The translations under genes were made by a program, and so were the position numbers. A DNA stretch of 48,167 nucleotides from Burkholderiales bacterium PBB3 (GTDB lineage Bacteria > Pseudomonadota > Gammaproteobacteria > Burkholderiales > Burkholderiaceae_C), in the NCBI GenBank assembly GCA_002256115.1, contig NKIK01000035.1:1-48167 (forward strand), read 5' to 3'. The notes below the pieces were generated by a model, which did not search any database, was not told where the DNA came from, and worked only from the letters and a program-made list of their open reading frames with translations. Positions 1 to 8,306 of this stretch are shown here, piece by piece; positions within the stretch are counted from its first letter, which is position 1; the number at the start of each line of letters is the position of its first letter.

Positions 1-46
1 CTCGCACCCGCTTCTTCGTTGCATCGTCCATCGCTCGCTTGACCAT
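1..46 (-). CDS. Start of unidentified gene, cut by window edge
   Basis: Reading leftward, an ATG at 46 opens a frame (MVKRAMDDATKKRVR...) that runs off the window. A GGAG Shine-Dalgarno sequence ends nine bases upstream of the ATG, which is the main support. The visible 15 residues are charged and helix-forming, too few to name a family. It would be transcribed divergently from the gentisate cluster, so it could be a transporter or regulator for the same pathway, but that is a guess. Confidence 0.35.
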   Translation of the reverse strand, partial: MVKRAMDDATKKRVR

Positions 47-103
47 GTCTCGTATCTCCAAACAACCCGTTCAGGATATAACGCATGAGATAGCGATTGG
101 TTG

Positions 104-116
104 TCATGAATTATGA
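104..116. promoter_or_regulatory. Candidate LysR-type operator
   Basis: The 13 bp TCATGAATTATGA is an inverted repeat (TCAT-N5-ATGA) that fits the general T-N11-A pattern of LysR-type operators. It lies between the leftward gene start at 46 and the hydroxylase ATG at 297, where the LysR regulator downstream of the gentisate genes would be expected to act. A possible -35 (TTGACG) lies at 196-201, but I see no convincing -10. The link to the regulator is inference. Confidence 0.25.
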
Positions 117-296
117 AAAGATCAATAAAAAGCAAATCAGATGGTTTGAACTGGTCTCATAAGTTCTATGGATACCGCGCATCCATGTAGCCCAATTGAC
201 GAATCGGTTGCACAAATCGAGACTCCCCCACTTGGCGAAAAGGCATGCTCCCATTAGAGGGCTGTCGAAGAATTTGGAAAAACAAGAGATGTACAT

Positions 297-1526
297 ATGA
301 ATCAGCAGCCTGTTGTGATTGTGGGTGGTGGACTCGGAGGACTGAGTGCTGCATTGGCGCTGGCCCTTAAAGGTCGACGGACCATCGTGTTGGAGCAGGC
401 GAAGGAGATATCGCCCATTGGGTATGGTATTCAGCTAGGCCCTAACGTATTTCACGTGTTTGATCGGCTTGGGATCTCTGACGCAGTAAAGAGGGCGTCC
501 GTCTTGCCGCAAAACCTGGTCATGCCCGATGCAGATTCGGGTGAGGTACTTATACAAGTGCCTTTGCGCAGCGACGAGTTTGAACAACGGTATTTGCATC
601 CTTACGTTGTTGTGCATCGTGCGGACATTCACAACATATTACTTGACGCGTGCCGACAGGCCAATGGCATAGAGCTTGTTGTTGACGCGACCGTTGTGTC
701 GTTTGAAGACCGGGGGCGCGACGGTGTAATCGCCCATTGTGAGGATGGCCGTACCTTTGAAGGTGCTGCATTGATTGGTGCAGACGGCATTAAAAGCACG
801 ATGCGCGAACTACTGGGTGCCAAGGATGAGCCGATTCCCAATGGATATGTTGCGCATCGGACCATTCTGCCCATGTCTGAAGTGCCGCCCGAGTTGCCGC
901 ATCAAAAGGATGTCGCTTGCTGGGCCGGTCCGGGCTATCACATAGTCCATTACGCGCTGCGTGCAAGCAGCATATTCAACATCGTTGCCGTGTTCAAAGA
1001 CCCTTCTGGGGGTCGCGAGGAGGATGCAAGCAACTATGAGTCAGAGGTCGCAAAGGTCTACGCCGCGGCGCACCCTGCCCTGAAGGCGTTATTGGCAAAG
1101 ATGGACCTTTCGCGTCGCTGGGCACTCGCTGATCGCAACCCAATTCGTCAATGGAGCAAGGGCAAGGTAGCTTTGCTTGGCGATGCCGCCCATCCAACCC
1201 TTCAATCCTATGCGCAGGGTGCCGGTATGGCGATTGAAGACGCAGGTGTACTTATCGAGTCGTTGGAAGAATGTGGCCTCGACTTTGAGAGGGGCTTCGC
1301 CGACTATGCCAAACGACGACTGCTGAGAACTGCACGAATTCAACTTGGATCCCGCGAGCTTTGGCATTTCTACCATGTTGAAGGCATTGCTCGGGAGGTA
1401 AGAAATGCCGAGTTGCGAGAGCGAGGAACCGAGTCGTACTACAACTGCCTGGATTGGATATGGCGCGGTGAACCGGGGTTGCGCCAGCGAACACAAATGG
1501 GGCTTACAGCAGGGACGAGCCAATGA
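297..1526 (+). CDS. FAD-dependent aromatic hydroxylase, probable 3-hydroxybenzoate 6-monooxygenase
   Basis: A single-component FAD/NAD(P)H hydroxylase of the salicylate hydroxylase family (409 aa, full length). The N-terminal dinucleotide-binding fold shows GGGLGGLSAAL at about residues 10-20. The DG motif (LIGADGIKSTMRE) is near residue 160, and the second FAD motif (LLGDAAHP) is near 290. The next gene is gentisate dioxygenase, and the stop overlaps its start (ATGA), so translation is probably coupled. The most likely reaction is therefore para-hydroxylation of 3-hydroxybenzoate to gentisate, as in NagX/MhbM/XlnD. A salicylate 1-hydroxylase would feed catechol instead and would not fit the neighbours. 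Substrate is inferred from context. The Shine-Dalgarno sequence is weak (AAGAGA, about 9 bases upstream). Confidence 0.85.
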   Translation: MNQQPVVIVGGGLGGLSAALALALKGRRTIVLEQAKEISPIGYGIQLGPNVFHVFDRLGISDAVKRASVLPQNLVMPDADSGEVLIQVPLRSDEFEQRYLHPYVVVHRADIHNILLDACRQANGIELVVDATVVSFEDRGRDGVIAHCEDGRTFEGAALIGADGIKSTMRELLGAKDEPIPNGYVAHRTILPMSEVPPELPHQKDVACWAGPGYHIVHYALRASSIFNIVAVFKDPSGGREEDASNYESEVAKVYAAAHPALKALLAKMDLSRRWALADRNPIRQWSKGKVALLGDAAHPTLQSYAQGAGMAIEDAGVLIESLEECGLDFERGFADYAKRRLLRTARIQLGSRELWHFYHVEGIAREVRNAELRERGTESYYNCLDWIWRGEPGLRQRTQMGLTAGTSQ

Positions 1527-2572
1527 ATGCCAACACAGGTGCGACTTTGTCTCAAGCAAGCGCACAACAAATGGCCTGGAAGACCGAGAACGTTGCCCCG
1601 CTTTGGACAGTCTTAAAAGGGCTGGTCCCCGCCGAACCCCGGCCCCAAGCCATTGCCTATGCATGGCGCTGGCGCAAGATGCGTGAATTGCTCCTTCACG
1701 CCGGCGAAACCATTAGTGCGGCAGAAGCAGAGCGTCGTGTGTTGATGCTGAACAATCCCGGGTTGGATGGGAAACCCCATATCACTGACACGCTGTATGC
1801 CGGGCTTCAGCTGATTTTGCCTGGAGAGATTGCACGCGCTCATCGCCACACCCAGGCTGCGCTGCGTTTTGTTTTAGAAGGCAGTGGTGCTTATACAGCG
1901 GTCAATGGCGTTCGCGCGGATATGCACCGCGGCGACTACATCGTGACTCCACCGTGGACATGGCACCACCATGGTCACGATGGGAGTGAGCCCGTGATGT
2001 GGCTTGATGGGCTGGATCTGCCAATTGTCAATTTCTTGCGTGCCGGATTTAGAGAAGAGTATGAGTCAGAAGAATTTCCACACAGTTGTCAAGCAAATAA
2101 GCTTTGGGACAAATACAGCGGAACATTGCTGCCCATCAATACCGAGCCTACATCCCTGTGCTCACCCGTCTTTAGCTACCCGTATGAGCGCAGCCGGGAA
2201 GCGCTCGAGCGACTCAAAAAGCATGATGAATGTGACCCCCATCTTGGTGTCAACGTTCGATATGCACATCCTCTGACCGGTGGCTGGACCATGCCCACGA
2301 TTGCTGCTTCCATGCGGCTTATCCCTGCTGGCTGGGGAACACGTCTGTATCGCTCCGTAGAGGGGACGGTGCTGACCGTGTTGGAAGGGTGTCCGACGGT
2401 TGAAATTGAAGGGCAAGGAAGCTTTGAACTTGAACCTAACGATGTTCTTGCGGTACCCGGATGGACTTCGTGGAGAGTTCAGGGCGGTGTCGGTAGAGAT
2501 GCCGTGTTTTTTGCATTTTCAGACCGCCCCGTATTTGAAAAGTTGGGACTCTACAGAGAAGCCCGCGCATAA
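1523..2572 (+). CDS. gtdA: Gentisate 1,2-dioxygenase
   Basis: A cytoplasmic Fe(II) bicupin dioxygenase (349 aa, normal length) that opens gentisate between C1 and C2 to give maleylpyruvate. The first cupin has the metal-binding HRH at residues 107-109 followed by the expected Arg (ALRFVLEG), and the His-rich strand WTWHHHGHDG at about 146-154 supplies the third ligand. A second cupin lies near residues 270-340. The ATG overlaps the stop of the hydroxylase, and the FAH-family hydrolase follows after 18 bases, so the three genes look like one operon. The same protein is called NagI in naphthalene-degrading relatives. Confidence 0.92.
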   Translation: MNANTGATLSQASAQQMAWKTENVAPLWTVLKGLVPAEPRPQAIAYAWRWRKMRELLLHAGETISAAEAERRVLMLNNPGLDGKPHITDTLYAGLQLILPGEIARAHRHTQAALRFVLEGSGAYTAVNGVRADMHRGDYIVTPPWTWHHHGHDGSEPVMWLDGLDLPIVNFLRAGFREEYESEEFPHSCQANKLWDKYSGTLLPINTEPTSLCSPVFSYPYERSREALERLKKHDECDPHLGVNVRYAHPLTGGWTMPTIAASMRLIPAGWGTRLYRSVEGTVLTVLEGCPTVEIEGQGSFELEPNDVLAVPGWTSWRVQGGVGRDAVFFAFSDRPVFEKLGLYREARA

Positions 2573-2590
2573 CCACAATCTAGGACGAAA

Positions 2591-3457
2591 ATGAAAATCT
2601 GCATCTACAACGACAACCGTCTGGGCCTGGTCGATGGTGATGAGGTCGTTGACATCACACACCTGATGGCAATGCTGCCGGTGCCCTCATGGCCCTATCC
2701 GCGATACGACTGGCTGTTAGGCCATTTCGATACGTTGCGGCCAGCACTCGCGACGCTGAACCTTCAGGAAAATCGTTTACCTCTTACTGCGGTGTGTCTA
2801 CTCGCACCTGTTGCGAGTCCCGGCAAGATCATTGGTGCACCCATCAACTATCGCGACCACATTGTCGAAGCAAACGCAGACCACGAGATCAACCATGGCA
2901 AAACCTACACAACACTGGATCAGTATGGCTTGTTCCTGAAAGCCAATACTTGTCTTGCGGGACCGAACATCGACATCGAATATCCGTTTCCAGAGCGCCG
3001 GACAGACCACGAGGTGGAACTGGGCGTAGTGATCGGTCGCGCAGGTCGGAGAATCTCGCGCGAGAATGCTTTGGATCACGTGTTTGGCTATTGTGTCGCG
3101 CTTGACATGACTGTGCGGGGACCGGAGTTTCCAGGGTTCCGGAAATCTGCCGATGGTTTTGGTGTCATTGGCCCCTGGATCACAACCAAAGATGAAGTGC
3201 CCGATCCGAACACGCTGGATCTCACTCTCACCGTAAACGGAGAAGTACGTCAAGCCTCCAACACGCGCTATCTGCTTTTTGACGTGCAGCGGTTGGTGGA
3301 ATACGCATCAGCGATGTACACGCTAGAGCCTGGCGACATTATCATGACCGGTACCCCAGCTGGAGTAGGCCCAGTGTTACCGGGGGACGAAATTTGTGCG
3401 ACAGTTGAAGGACTTGGTTCACTTCGTGTACGCATGGCACAGTCGGAACGCAAGTGA
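2591..3457 (+). CDS. FAH-family hydrolase (fumaryl- or maleylpyruvate hydrolase)
   Basis: A fumarylacetoacetate-hydrolase-fold enzyme of 288 aa. The metal ligands are visible as E141-x-E143 in DHEVELGVVIGR and D172 in ALDMTVRG, with the conserved KSADGFGVIGPW and the C-terminal DIIMTGTPAGVGPV. In gentisate pathways this family hydrolyses fumarylpyruvate to fumarate and pyruvate. No maleylpyruvate isomerase gene is present in the window, so the enzyme either relies on an isomerase encoded elsewhere or acts directly on maleylpyruvate. It is longer than typical NagK-type hydrolases, with about 75 extra N-terminal residues, as in HpcE-like members. Third gene of the gentisate operon. Confidence 0.82.
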   Translation: MKICIYNDNRLGLVDGDEVVDITHLMAMLPVPSWPYPRYDWLLGHFDTLRPALATLNLQENRLPLTAVCLLAPVASPGKIIGAPINYRDHIVEANADHEINHGKTYTTLDQYGLFLKANTCLAGPNIDIEYPFPERRTDHEVELGVVIGRAGRRISRENALDHVFGYCVALDMTVRGPEFPGFRKSADGFGVIGPWITTKDEVPDPNTLDLTLTVNGEVRQASNTRYLLFDVQRLVEYASAMYTLEPGDIIMTGTPAGVGPVLPGDEICATVEGLGSLRVRMAQSERK

Positions 3458-3593
3458 TTGTGCAGAAGGATTCGGCGATCGCCACTGTTTGTTAGAGCCT
3501 ATACTCGCCTCGAAACTGCCTGCAGCCAACGCGGGCAGAGTGACCATGCCGCAAAGAACACTTCCTGTCAGGCGGCGTCGTAGAGGAGATTCG

Positions 3594-4499
3594 GTGGACT
3601 GGCAGAAGATCGATCTGAACTTATTGGTGGTGTTTGCCGAGATAGCGCGGTGCGGTAGCGTTACCGAGGCCAGTAAAGCACTGGGGCTGAGCCAGCCTGC
3701 AACCAGCTATGCACTGCAGCGCCTGAGAAATACCTTGGGAGATCCGCTGTTTGTCAAAGTCGGCAAGCAGATGCAGCCCACTGCGCGCGCTATTGCCATT
3801 GAACCCGTAGTTCGTGAATTGCTCGAACGTATTCAGGTCGAAGTGCTTCGGCCTGGTAGTTTTGACCCTCGCACCTTAAAGAGATGCTTCCGAATAGCGA
3901 TGAGTGACATTGGTGAGAGCTACTTCGTACCCCCGCTAGTCAGAGCATTGCAAGAAAATGCTCCTGAAATGAGCCTGCAGGTTCACTCCATCTCACCGCG
4001 GCAACTTGAAGCAGCACTGGAGTCTGGGGAAATAGACTTGGCATTGGGACATCATCCTGACCTGGTTGGTGCCGGGGTACACCAGCAAGCATTGTTCACA
4101 AGCCGGTTTGTTGTGCTGTCTGGCGCACAGTCCGAGCACAAGGTGTTTAGCATCGACGAGTTCCAGAAGCGGCCGCATGTCGATGTCTGTACGCCGGGCA
4201 GAAACCAGGAAATGATTCAGCTGCACATGAAACAGCTGGCCATACCGCGACAGGTTCAGGTGCGCGTGTCGCGCTTTCTAAGCCTGCCGGAAATTCTGAA
4301 AGGCTCGGAGTTTCTTGCGGTGGTGCCGTTGGAAGTCGCACAGTATTTGCGGCGAGTTGCCAATCTCGGAGTCAGTGAGTTGCCCTTTGAAAGTCCGAGT
4401 TTTCGACTGATGCAGCATTGGCACTCTCGTTTTCAAGACGAACCTGCACTGAAGTGGCTTCGGGAGCAGATACGATTGCAGTTTGGGCGATCAGACTGA
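3594..4499 (+). CDS. LysR-family transcriptional regulator
   Basis: A LysR-type regulator with an N-terminal winged helix-turn-helix (LSQPATSYALQRLR) and a periplasmic-binding-like effector domain. I chose GTG at 3594 because a perfect AGGAG lies five bases upstream and the product (301 aa) starts VDWQKIDLNLL, the usual LysR beginning. The upstream in-frame ATG at 3546 would add 16 basic residues and has no clear ribosome site. It lies 136 bp after the FAH-family gene on the same strand and most likely regulates the gentisate genes in response to an aromatic acid (NagR/DntR-like), although its direct targets cannot be seen. It ends 23 bp from the convergent GH78-like gene. Confidence 0.85.
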   Translation: MDWQKIDLNLLVVFAEIARCGSVTEASKALGLSQPATSYALQRLRNTLGDPLFVKVGKQMQPTARAIAIEPVVRELLERIQVEVLRPGSFDPRTLKRCFRIAMSDIGESYFVPPLVRALQENAPEMSLQVHSISPRQLEAALESGEIDLALGHHPDLVGAGVHQQALFTSRFVVLSGAQSEHKVFSIDEFQKRPHVDVCTPGRNQEMIQLHMKQLAIPRQVQVRVSRFLSLPEILKGSEFLAVVPLEVAQYLRRVANLGVSELPFESPSFRLMQHWHSRFQDEPALKWLREQIRLQFGRSD

Positions 4500-4522
4500 A
4501 GAAATGTGGCGAGAGCAGTACT

Positions 4523-6121
4523 TCAAAGCACATTGAAGAAGCCTGTCTCACGAAAGAAGAATGCCGGCGTGCAACTCCAAGCATGACAATAGCTGTTGGC
4601 ATGCGAGTCACCATACGGTGAGTGCAATGGATCCTTTGGGTTGTAGGCTTCCCAAAAGGTATCAGCGCCCAGTTCTGCCATGCCACCCCAATAGTGTTTG
4701 AGCAAGGCAGTTGCACCCGCTCGGTCGCCGCAAGAGTGCAAAGCTTCGACCAGGTAGTGATACAGGTAGGGCGTAACCGGCTTCACCGAATCCGCCCTTT
4801 CCATTGCCTTTCGAACTGCAGCGGCACCCAGTAGGTCATCGGGTGCGACTCCAGCAAGGACCAGCCAAGCTTGAGATGCGCAAGAAACTTGCCCCCCTTC
4901 TCCGCTGACGAAAAGCTGTTGGTCTGTATCCCAGTATTGGGCGCGGGCTTGTGTTTGCATCTGTTGCGCCAATACTTTCCATTGCACTACTTCGTCATTG
5001 AGCCCGAGTATTTGGGCCAGTGCCAAAAGCTTCTGCAGCGAAAAAAGAAGTACCCCCTGCATAGCAGAACTCCTCTCCAATTCGTCGGCCCAATCAATGA
5101 AAATCCAGACGTCTCCAGGGTCGCTAAAAAGACCGTCTGGCCCCACATGCTGAAGCAATAATTCCAATTGACGGCGCGCTACTGGCCACAGGTCAAGCCC
5201 TGCTTCATGATCGCCTGATGCGACAACGTATTCGCACAGCACAACCGCATAGAGTGCAGAATAGTCGAGCGCAACAATGTTGGCATAGGTGGGACGCGGG
5301 CGTTCATAGACACATGCGTTCACAAGGCCATCCTCTCGCGGCAGTCCCGCGAAAAGATAGAGGCAACGTTTGACAAGTTGCATGTCAACTTCATTCCCGT
5401 AGACACGATAAGAAGTCATGGCTTGCAAGCGCAAATCGCCGATCCAGAGTCGCCGGGCACGTCGTGGACCGTCTTCAAAGCAAGTCTGCATGCAGTCTCT
5501 GAGCGTGGCAATCGAGACCTCGTCAACCCGCCGCACCCAATCTGGCACTTGGGTTGGTAATTCGTTGAATGTTGCTGGTGCTGAAGTAACGGCGTGTGCA
5601 CGAACTTTATGCACTTGAACGGCAAACTCCTTGGAGGTCGCAATCACCTCCAGTAGCACGAAGCGGAATGCGTGTCGACGCGGAACGCGCACATCCTGCG
5701 GGATGTCATCGACCGTAATGATCTCTTCCGGAAGCCATGCTTGGCTCAGCCACGCGCTATAGGGATACAAGGGAGATGCGACATCATTGAGCACTTCACC
5801 AAAAACCAGGCGTAGACGCACTGGTGCGTCCGCCTCGCGACCCGTGGCACGCAACTTGAATGACAGGTAGCCGGTGCGGTGCCCCCCAAAGTCAATGATG
5901 ACCGAGTCACCAGCTCGTATTGACCGCTGTTCAAGCTCCTGAATGGAGCACGCAGCTTGGCTTTCGAACCGCATCGGATGAGCAGGATTTGCACGTGCTT
6001 TTATGCAGTTCAGGGGGAGTTGCTCCTGTTCACGGATGCCTGGCTTAAGCGCATCCGCCAGAGCGAGCCAGTGCAATATAGGTTCGCCTTGAGGAATGGT
6101 GGGAGTTTCGTTGAGTGGCAT
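4523..6121 (-). CDS. GH78-like six-hairpin glycosidase (alpha-L-rhamnosidase-related)
   Basis: A 532-aa protein with a short N-terminal beta-sandwich and an (alpha/alpha)6 catalytic barrel like family 78 alpha-L-rhamnosidases. Matching landmarks are DGPRRARRLWIGD (217-229), which corresponds to the DCPxRxERxGWxGD signature, GADTFWE with Glu491, and the C-terminal SYCHAWSCTP. Rhamnosidase activity fits the divergent rhamnose catabolic genes. The protein is much shorter than typical GH78 enzymes (about 900 aa), and I see no signal peptide, so it probably acts in the cytoplasm. At the position of the usual acidic catalytic residue in the first motif this protein has Ala/Arg, so activity or specificity may differ. 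The start is the first ATG; no good Shine-Dalgarno sequence is visible. Confidence 0.7.
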   Translation of the reverse strand: MPLNETPTIPQGEPILHWLALADALKPGIREQEQLPLNCIKARANPAHPMRFESQAACSIQELEQRSIRAGDSVIIDFGGHRTGYLSFKLRATGREADAPVRLRLVFGEVLNDVASPLYPYSAWLSQAWLPEEIITVDDIPQDVRVPRRHAFRFVLLEVIATSKEFAVQVHKVRAHAVTSAPATFNELPTQVPDWVRRVDEVSIATLRDCMQTCFEDGPRRARRLWIGDLRLQAMTSYRVYGNEVDMQLVKRCLYLFAGLPREDGLVNACVYERPRPTYANIVALDYSALYAVVLCEYVVASGDHEAGLDLWPVARRQLELLLQHVGPDGLFSDPGDVWIFIDWADELERSSAMQGVLLFSLQKLLALAQILGLNDEVVQWKVLAQQMQTQARAQYWDTDQQLFVSGEGGQVSCASQAWLVLAGVAPDDLLGAAAVRKAMERADSVKPVTPYLYHYLVEALHSCGDRAGATALLKHYWGGMAELGADTFWEAYNPKDPLHSPYGDSHANSYCHAWSCTPAFFFRETGFFNVL

Positions 6122-6548
6122 GAGGGCGGGGCTGTAAAGATGTTGTCCATGCAGGATCGAAAAACATCTCGATAGCGCTGCGGCGAAGCCATGACTTTAG
6201 TTTTCAACCCTAATTTGCACAACTCCATTCAGCTTAACCGGCGTTTCAGTTCTGCTTAACAAACGCGTTGCATGGAGATGAAGCAGGCATGCCGCAAGCA
6301 TCTGCATTCTCCACTCGTAGGCAAGTGGGCCTCAGCAATTCGAATGACGAGGTCGAGTCCCCGAGATTCTGGATTTGGATAGGTGAAAACCCCACGGTCA
6401 TGCAGCAAAAGTCATTGACGTCTGGTGTCAATGAGCCTGTGCACGCAACGGGTAAGCACGGCTGCATAACGGCGAGGGTTTGCTTATCGTTCACATCAGT
6501 TGAAAAAAACGTGAAGCGCAGACCCAATTGATTGCAGATGAGCCCCCT
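6122..6548. promoter_or_regulatory. Divergent intergenic region with GCTTAAC direct repeat
   Basis: This 427-bp gap separates the leftward GH78-like gene from the rightward GH3 gene and must hold promoters for both. GCTTAAC occurs at 6232-6238 and again at 6254-6260, a 22-bp period (two helical turns), a spacing expected for two regulator subunits on the same DNA face. An 87-codon open frame (6268-6531) in the gap has no ribosome site or recognisable motif, and I do not call it a gene. No regulator gene is present in the rhamnose cluster. Confidence 0.35.
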
Positions 6549-8255
6549 ATGAGCCATTCCGAAACCCAGTTCACCAACACCTTGCTGAGGTCGAAGCCTT
6601 TCGACTTGAACGATCAGCAATGCAATTGGGTCTTTGAAACGCTCGGGAGTCTCAGCCTGGAGGATCGAGTGCGTCAATTGTTTGCTCTAGCCGTTATCGG
6701 TGAAACGCCGGGTGCCATTAAGGCGGCAATTACGTTCCGTCCGGGTGCTGTAGTTCGTGCGCCTGGACCCGATGCTCAGGCCGCGCGCAATGCCACGGCG
6801 GATCTCATCAAGGCTGAGCGTCTGCCTTTGCTGGTAGCCGCAGATCTGGAGGGTGGCGCGAATCACCCCTCCAACCTGCCCGTCGTGCCGAATGCACTCG
6901 CAATGGCGGCTGCTGGGGATCGCGCATTGACGCGTAGTGTGGTTGCCAATATTGCCAAGCATGCAGCAAACCAGGGCTTTAACTGGTCGTTTGGTCCGAA
7001 TATTGATATTAGCCATGCACACCGCAGCGCCATCGTCGGAACACGTTCTTATGGTTCAGACCAAGGAGCAATTGCGGAACACGCGTTGGCGACGGTTGAA
7101 GCATTCCAATCGGCTGGCATTGCCGCTACCGCCAAGCACTGGCCTGGAGAGGGGCATGATGAGCGGGATCAGCATTTGGTTACGACGGTGAACCCGTTGG
7201 AATGGGCTGCCTGGTTGGATAGTTTTGGTGAACTCTACAGCCAGCTCATCGACGGAGGTGTGCTCGCCGTAATGAGTGCGCATATTGCATTTCCGGCGGG
7301 TGCAGAAGTGTTGGGGGTCAATGAACCAATTGATAGGTATACGCCAGCCAGCCAGTCTTATGTACTGAATCAACGCCTGTTAAGAGAGCGCTTAGGCTTT
7401 GGTGGCGTCATTATTTCTGATGCCTTGGCGATGGCTGGGTACGGCCAATGCCTATCTCAGGAGCGCAGTGCAGTGAACTGTCTGACTGCGGGATGCGACA
7501 TGTTGCTGTTCAGTCTCGACCCAGAGAGTGATGTACGGCGAATCATGGCAGCAATCGCTGCAGGCTCGTTGCCAGAATCCCGAATTGTCGATGCCGTATT
7601 GAGGATACTGGCATTGAAAGCCAAGCTCAATCTTCACATCAAGCCTCAAGCAGCGCGATTGCCACAGGCGGACATTGTAGATACGGCCTCGACAGTGGAA
7701 TTGAATTCCCGGGTAGCACATGCTTCGGTGACATTGGTCAAGAACCTCGATTCCCAACTGCCTCTGAGTCTCACGACCGATCGTCGAATTTTGATTCTGG
7801 AGCAGCCGCCTAAGCAGTTGTTCCCCGGAGCTCCTGCCCCATCGATTGAGCCCTTGGTAACTCGGCTGCAAGAGATTGGATTTGAGGTACGCAGAAAAGG
7901 CACAGGCGATCCATTTGAACCGCTTGAGGGCGAGTGCCTGCTGTACGTCCTGACACAGGAATCCCAATTGACTGTGGGCCAGGCGCGGATCCATTGGGAC
8001 GCTTTGCACGGCGGCTTCATTGAATCCATGGCCCGGCCGTGGATTGGCCGAAAAGTAGTGATGGTGTCCTTTGGCCACCCGTACTACTTGTATGACGCCA
8101 CAGCGATTCCTTGCTATGTCAATGCATACACCAGTACTTCGCAGACACAGATTGCGACGGCCGATCTGTTAGCGGGGAACAGCAAATTCTTGGGACGGAG
8201 TCCCATCGATCCTTTCAGTGGTTGTCCAGAGGCCAACTGGCTCAAACCTCGCTGA
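6549..8255 (+). CDS. Glycoside hydrolase family 3 protein
   Basis: A GH3 enzyme of 568 aa. The TIM-barrel domain has KHWPGEGHDERDQH (196-209), the counterpart of the NagZ KHFPGHG...D-x-H loop, and IISDALAM with the probable nucleophile Asp291. The retained D-x-H resembles the Asp/His dyad of beta-N-acetylglucosaminidases, so the enzyme belongs to the NagZ-like branch but has an added C-terminal GH3 domain. In this locus it probably trims another sugar from a rhamnose-containing glycoside; substrate unknown. No signal peptide is evident. I start at the ATG at 6549; an in-frame TTG at 6528 would add seven residues. First gene of the plus-strand run that continues to the rhamnulokinase. Confidence 0.82.
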   Translation: MSHSETQFTNTLLRSKPFDLNDQQCNWVFETLGSLSLEDRVRQLFALAVIGETPGAIKAAITFRPGAVVRAPGPDAQAARNATADLIKAERLPLLVAADLEGGANHPSNLPVVPNALAMAAAGDRALTRSVVANIAKHAANQGFNWSFGPNIDISHAHRSAIVGTRSYGSDQGAIAEHALATVEAFQSAGIAATAKHWPGEGHDERDQHLVTTVNPLEWAAWLDSFGELYSQLIDGGVLAVMSAHIAFPAGAEVLGVNEPIDRYTPASQSYVLNQRLLRERLGFGGVIISDALAMAGYGQCLSQERSAVNCLTAGCDMLLFSLDPESDVRRIMAAIAAGSLPESRIVDAVLRILALKAKLNLHIKPQAARLPQADIVDTASTVELNSRVAHASVTLVKNLDSQLPLSLTTDRRILILEQPPKQLFPGAPAPSIEPLVTRLQEIGFEVRRKGTGDPFEPLEGECLLYVLTQESQLTVGQARIHWDALHGGFIESMARPWIGRKVVMVSFGHPYYLYDATAIPCYVNAYTSTSQTQIATADLLAGNSKFLGRSPIDPFSGCPEANWLKPR

Positions 8256-8264
8256 AATGTTTTT

Positions 8265-8277
8265 GCCCCCTCGGGGC
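8265..8277. other. Short GC hairpin between GH3 and receptor genes
   Basis: GCCCC-CTC-GGGGC forms a 5-bp stem nine bases after the GH3 stop. It is preceded, not followed, by a T-run on the plus strand, so it is a poor rightward terminator. It could protect the mRNA end or tune expression of the receptor, whose own ribosome site (AGGAG at about 8297-8301) follows. Confidence 0.3.
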
Positions 8278-8306
8278 TCCCTTGAAACTAGAACTTAGGA
8301 GACGAA

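Noticed and set aside
6268..6531. 87-codon plus-strand frame upstream of the GH3 gene
   Set aside because: No ribosome site, no motif, and it lies in the divergent promoter region.
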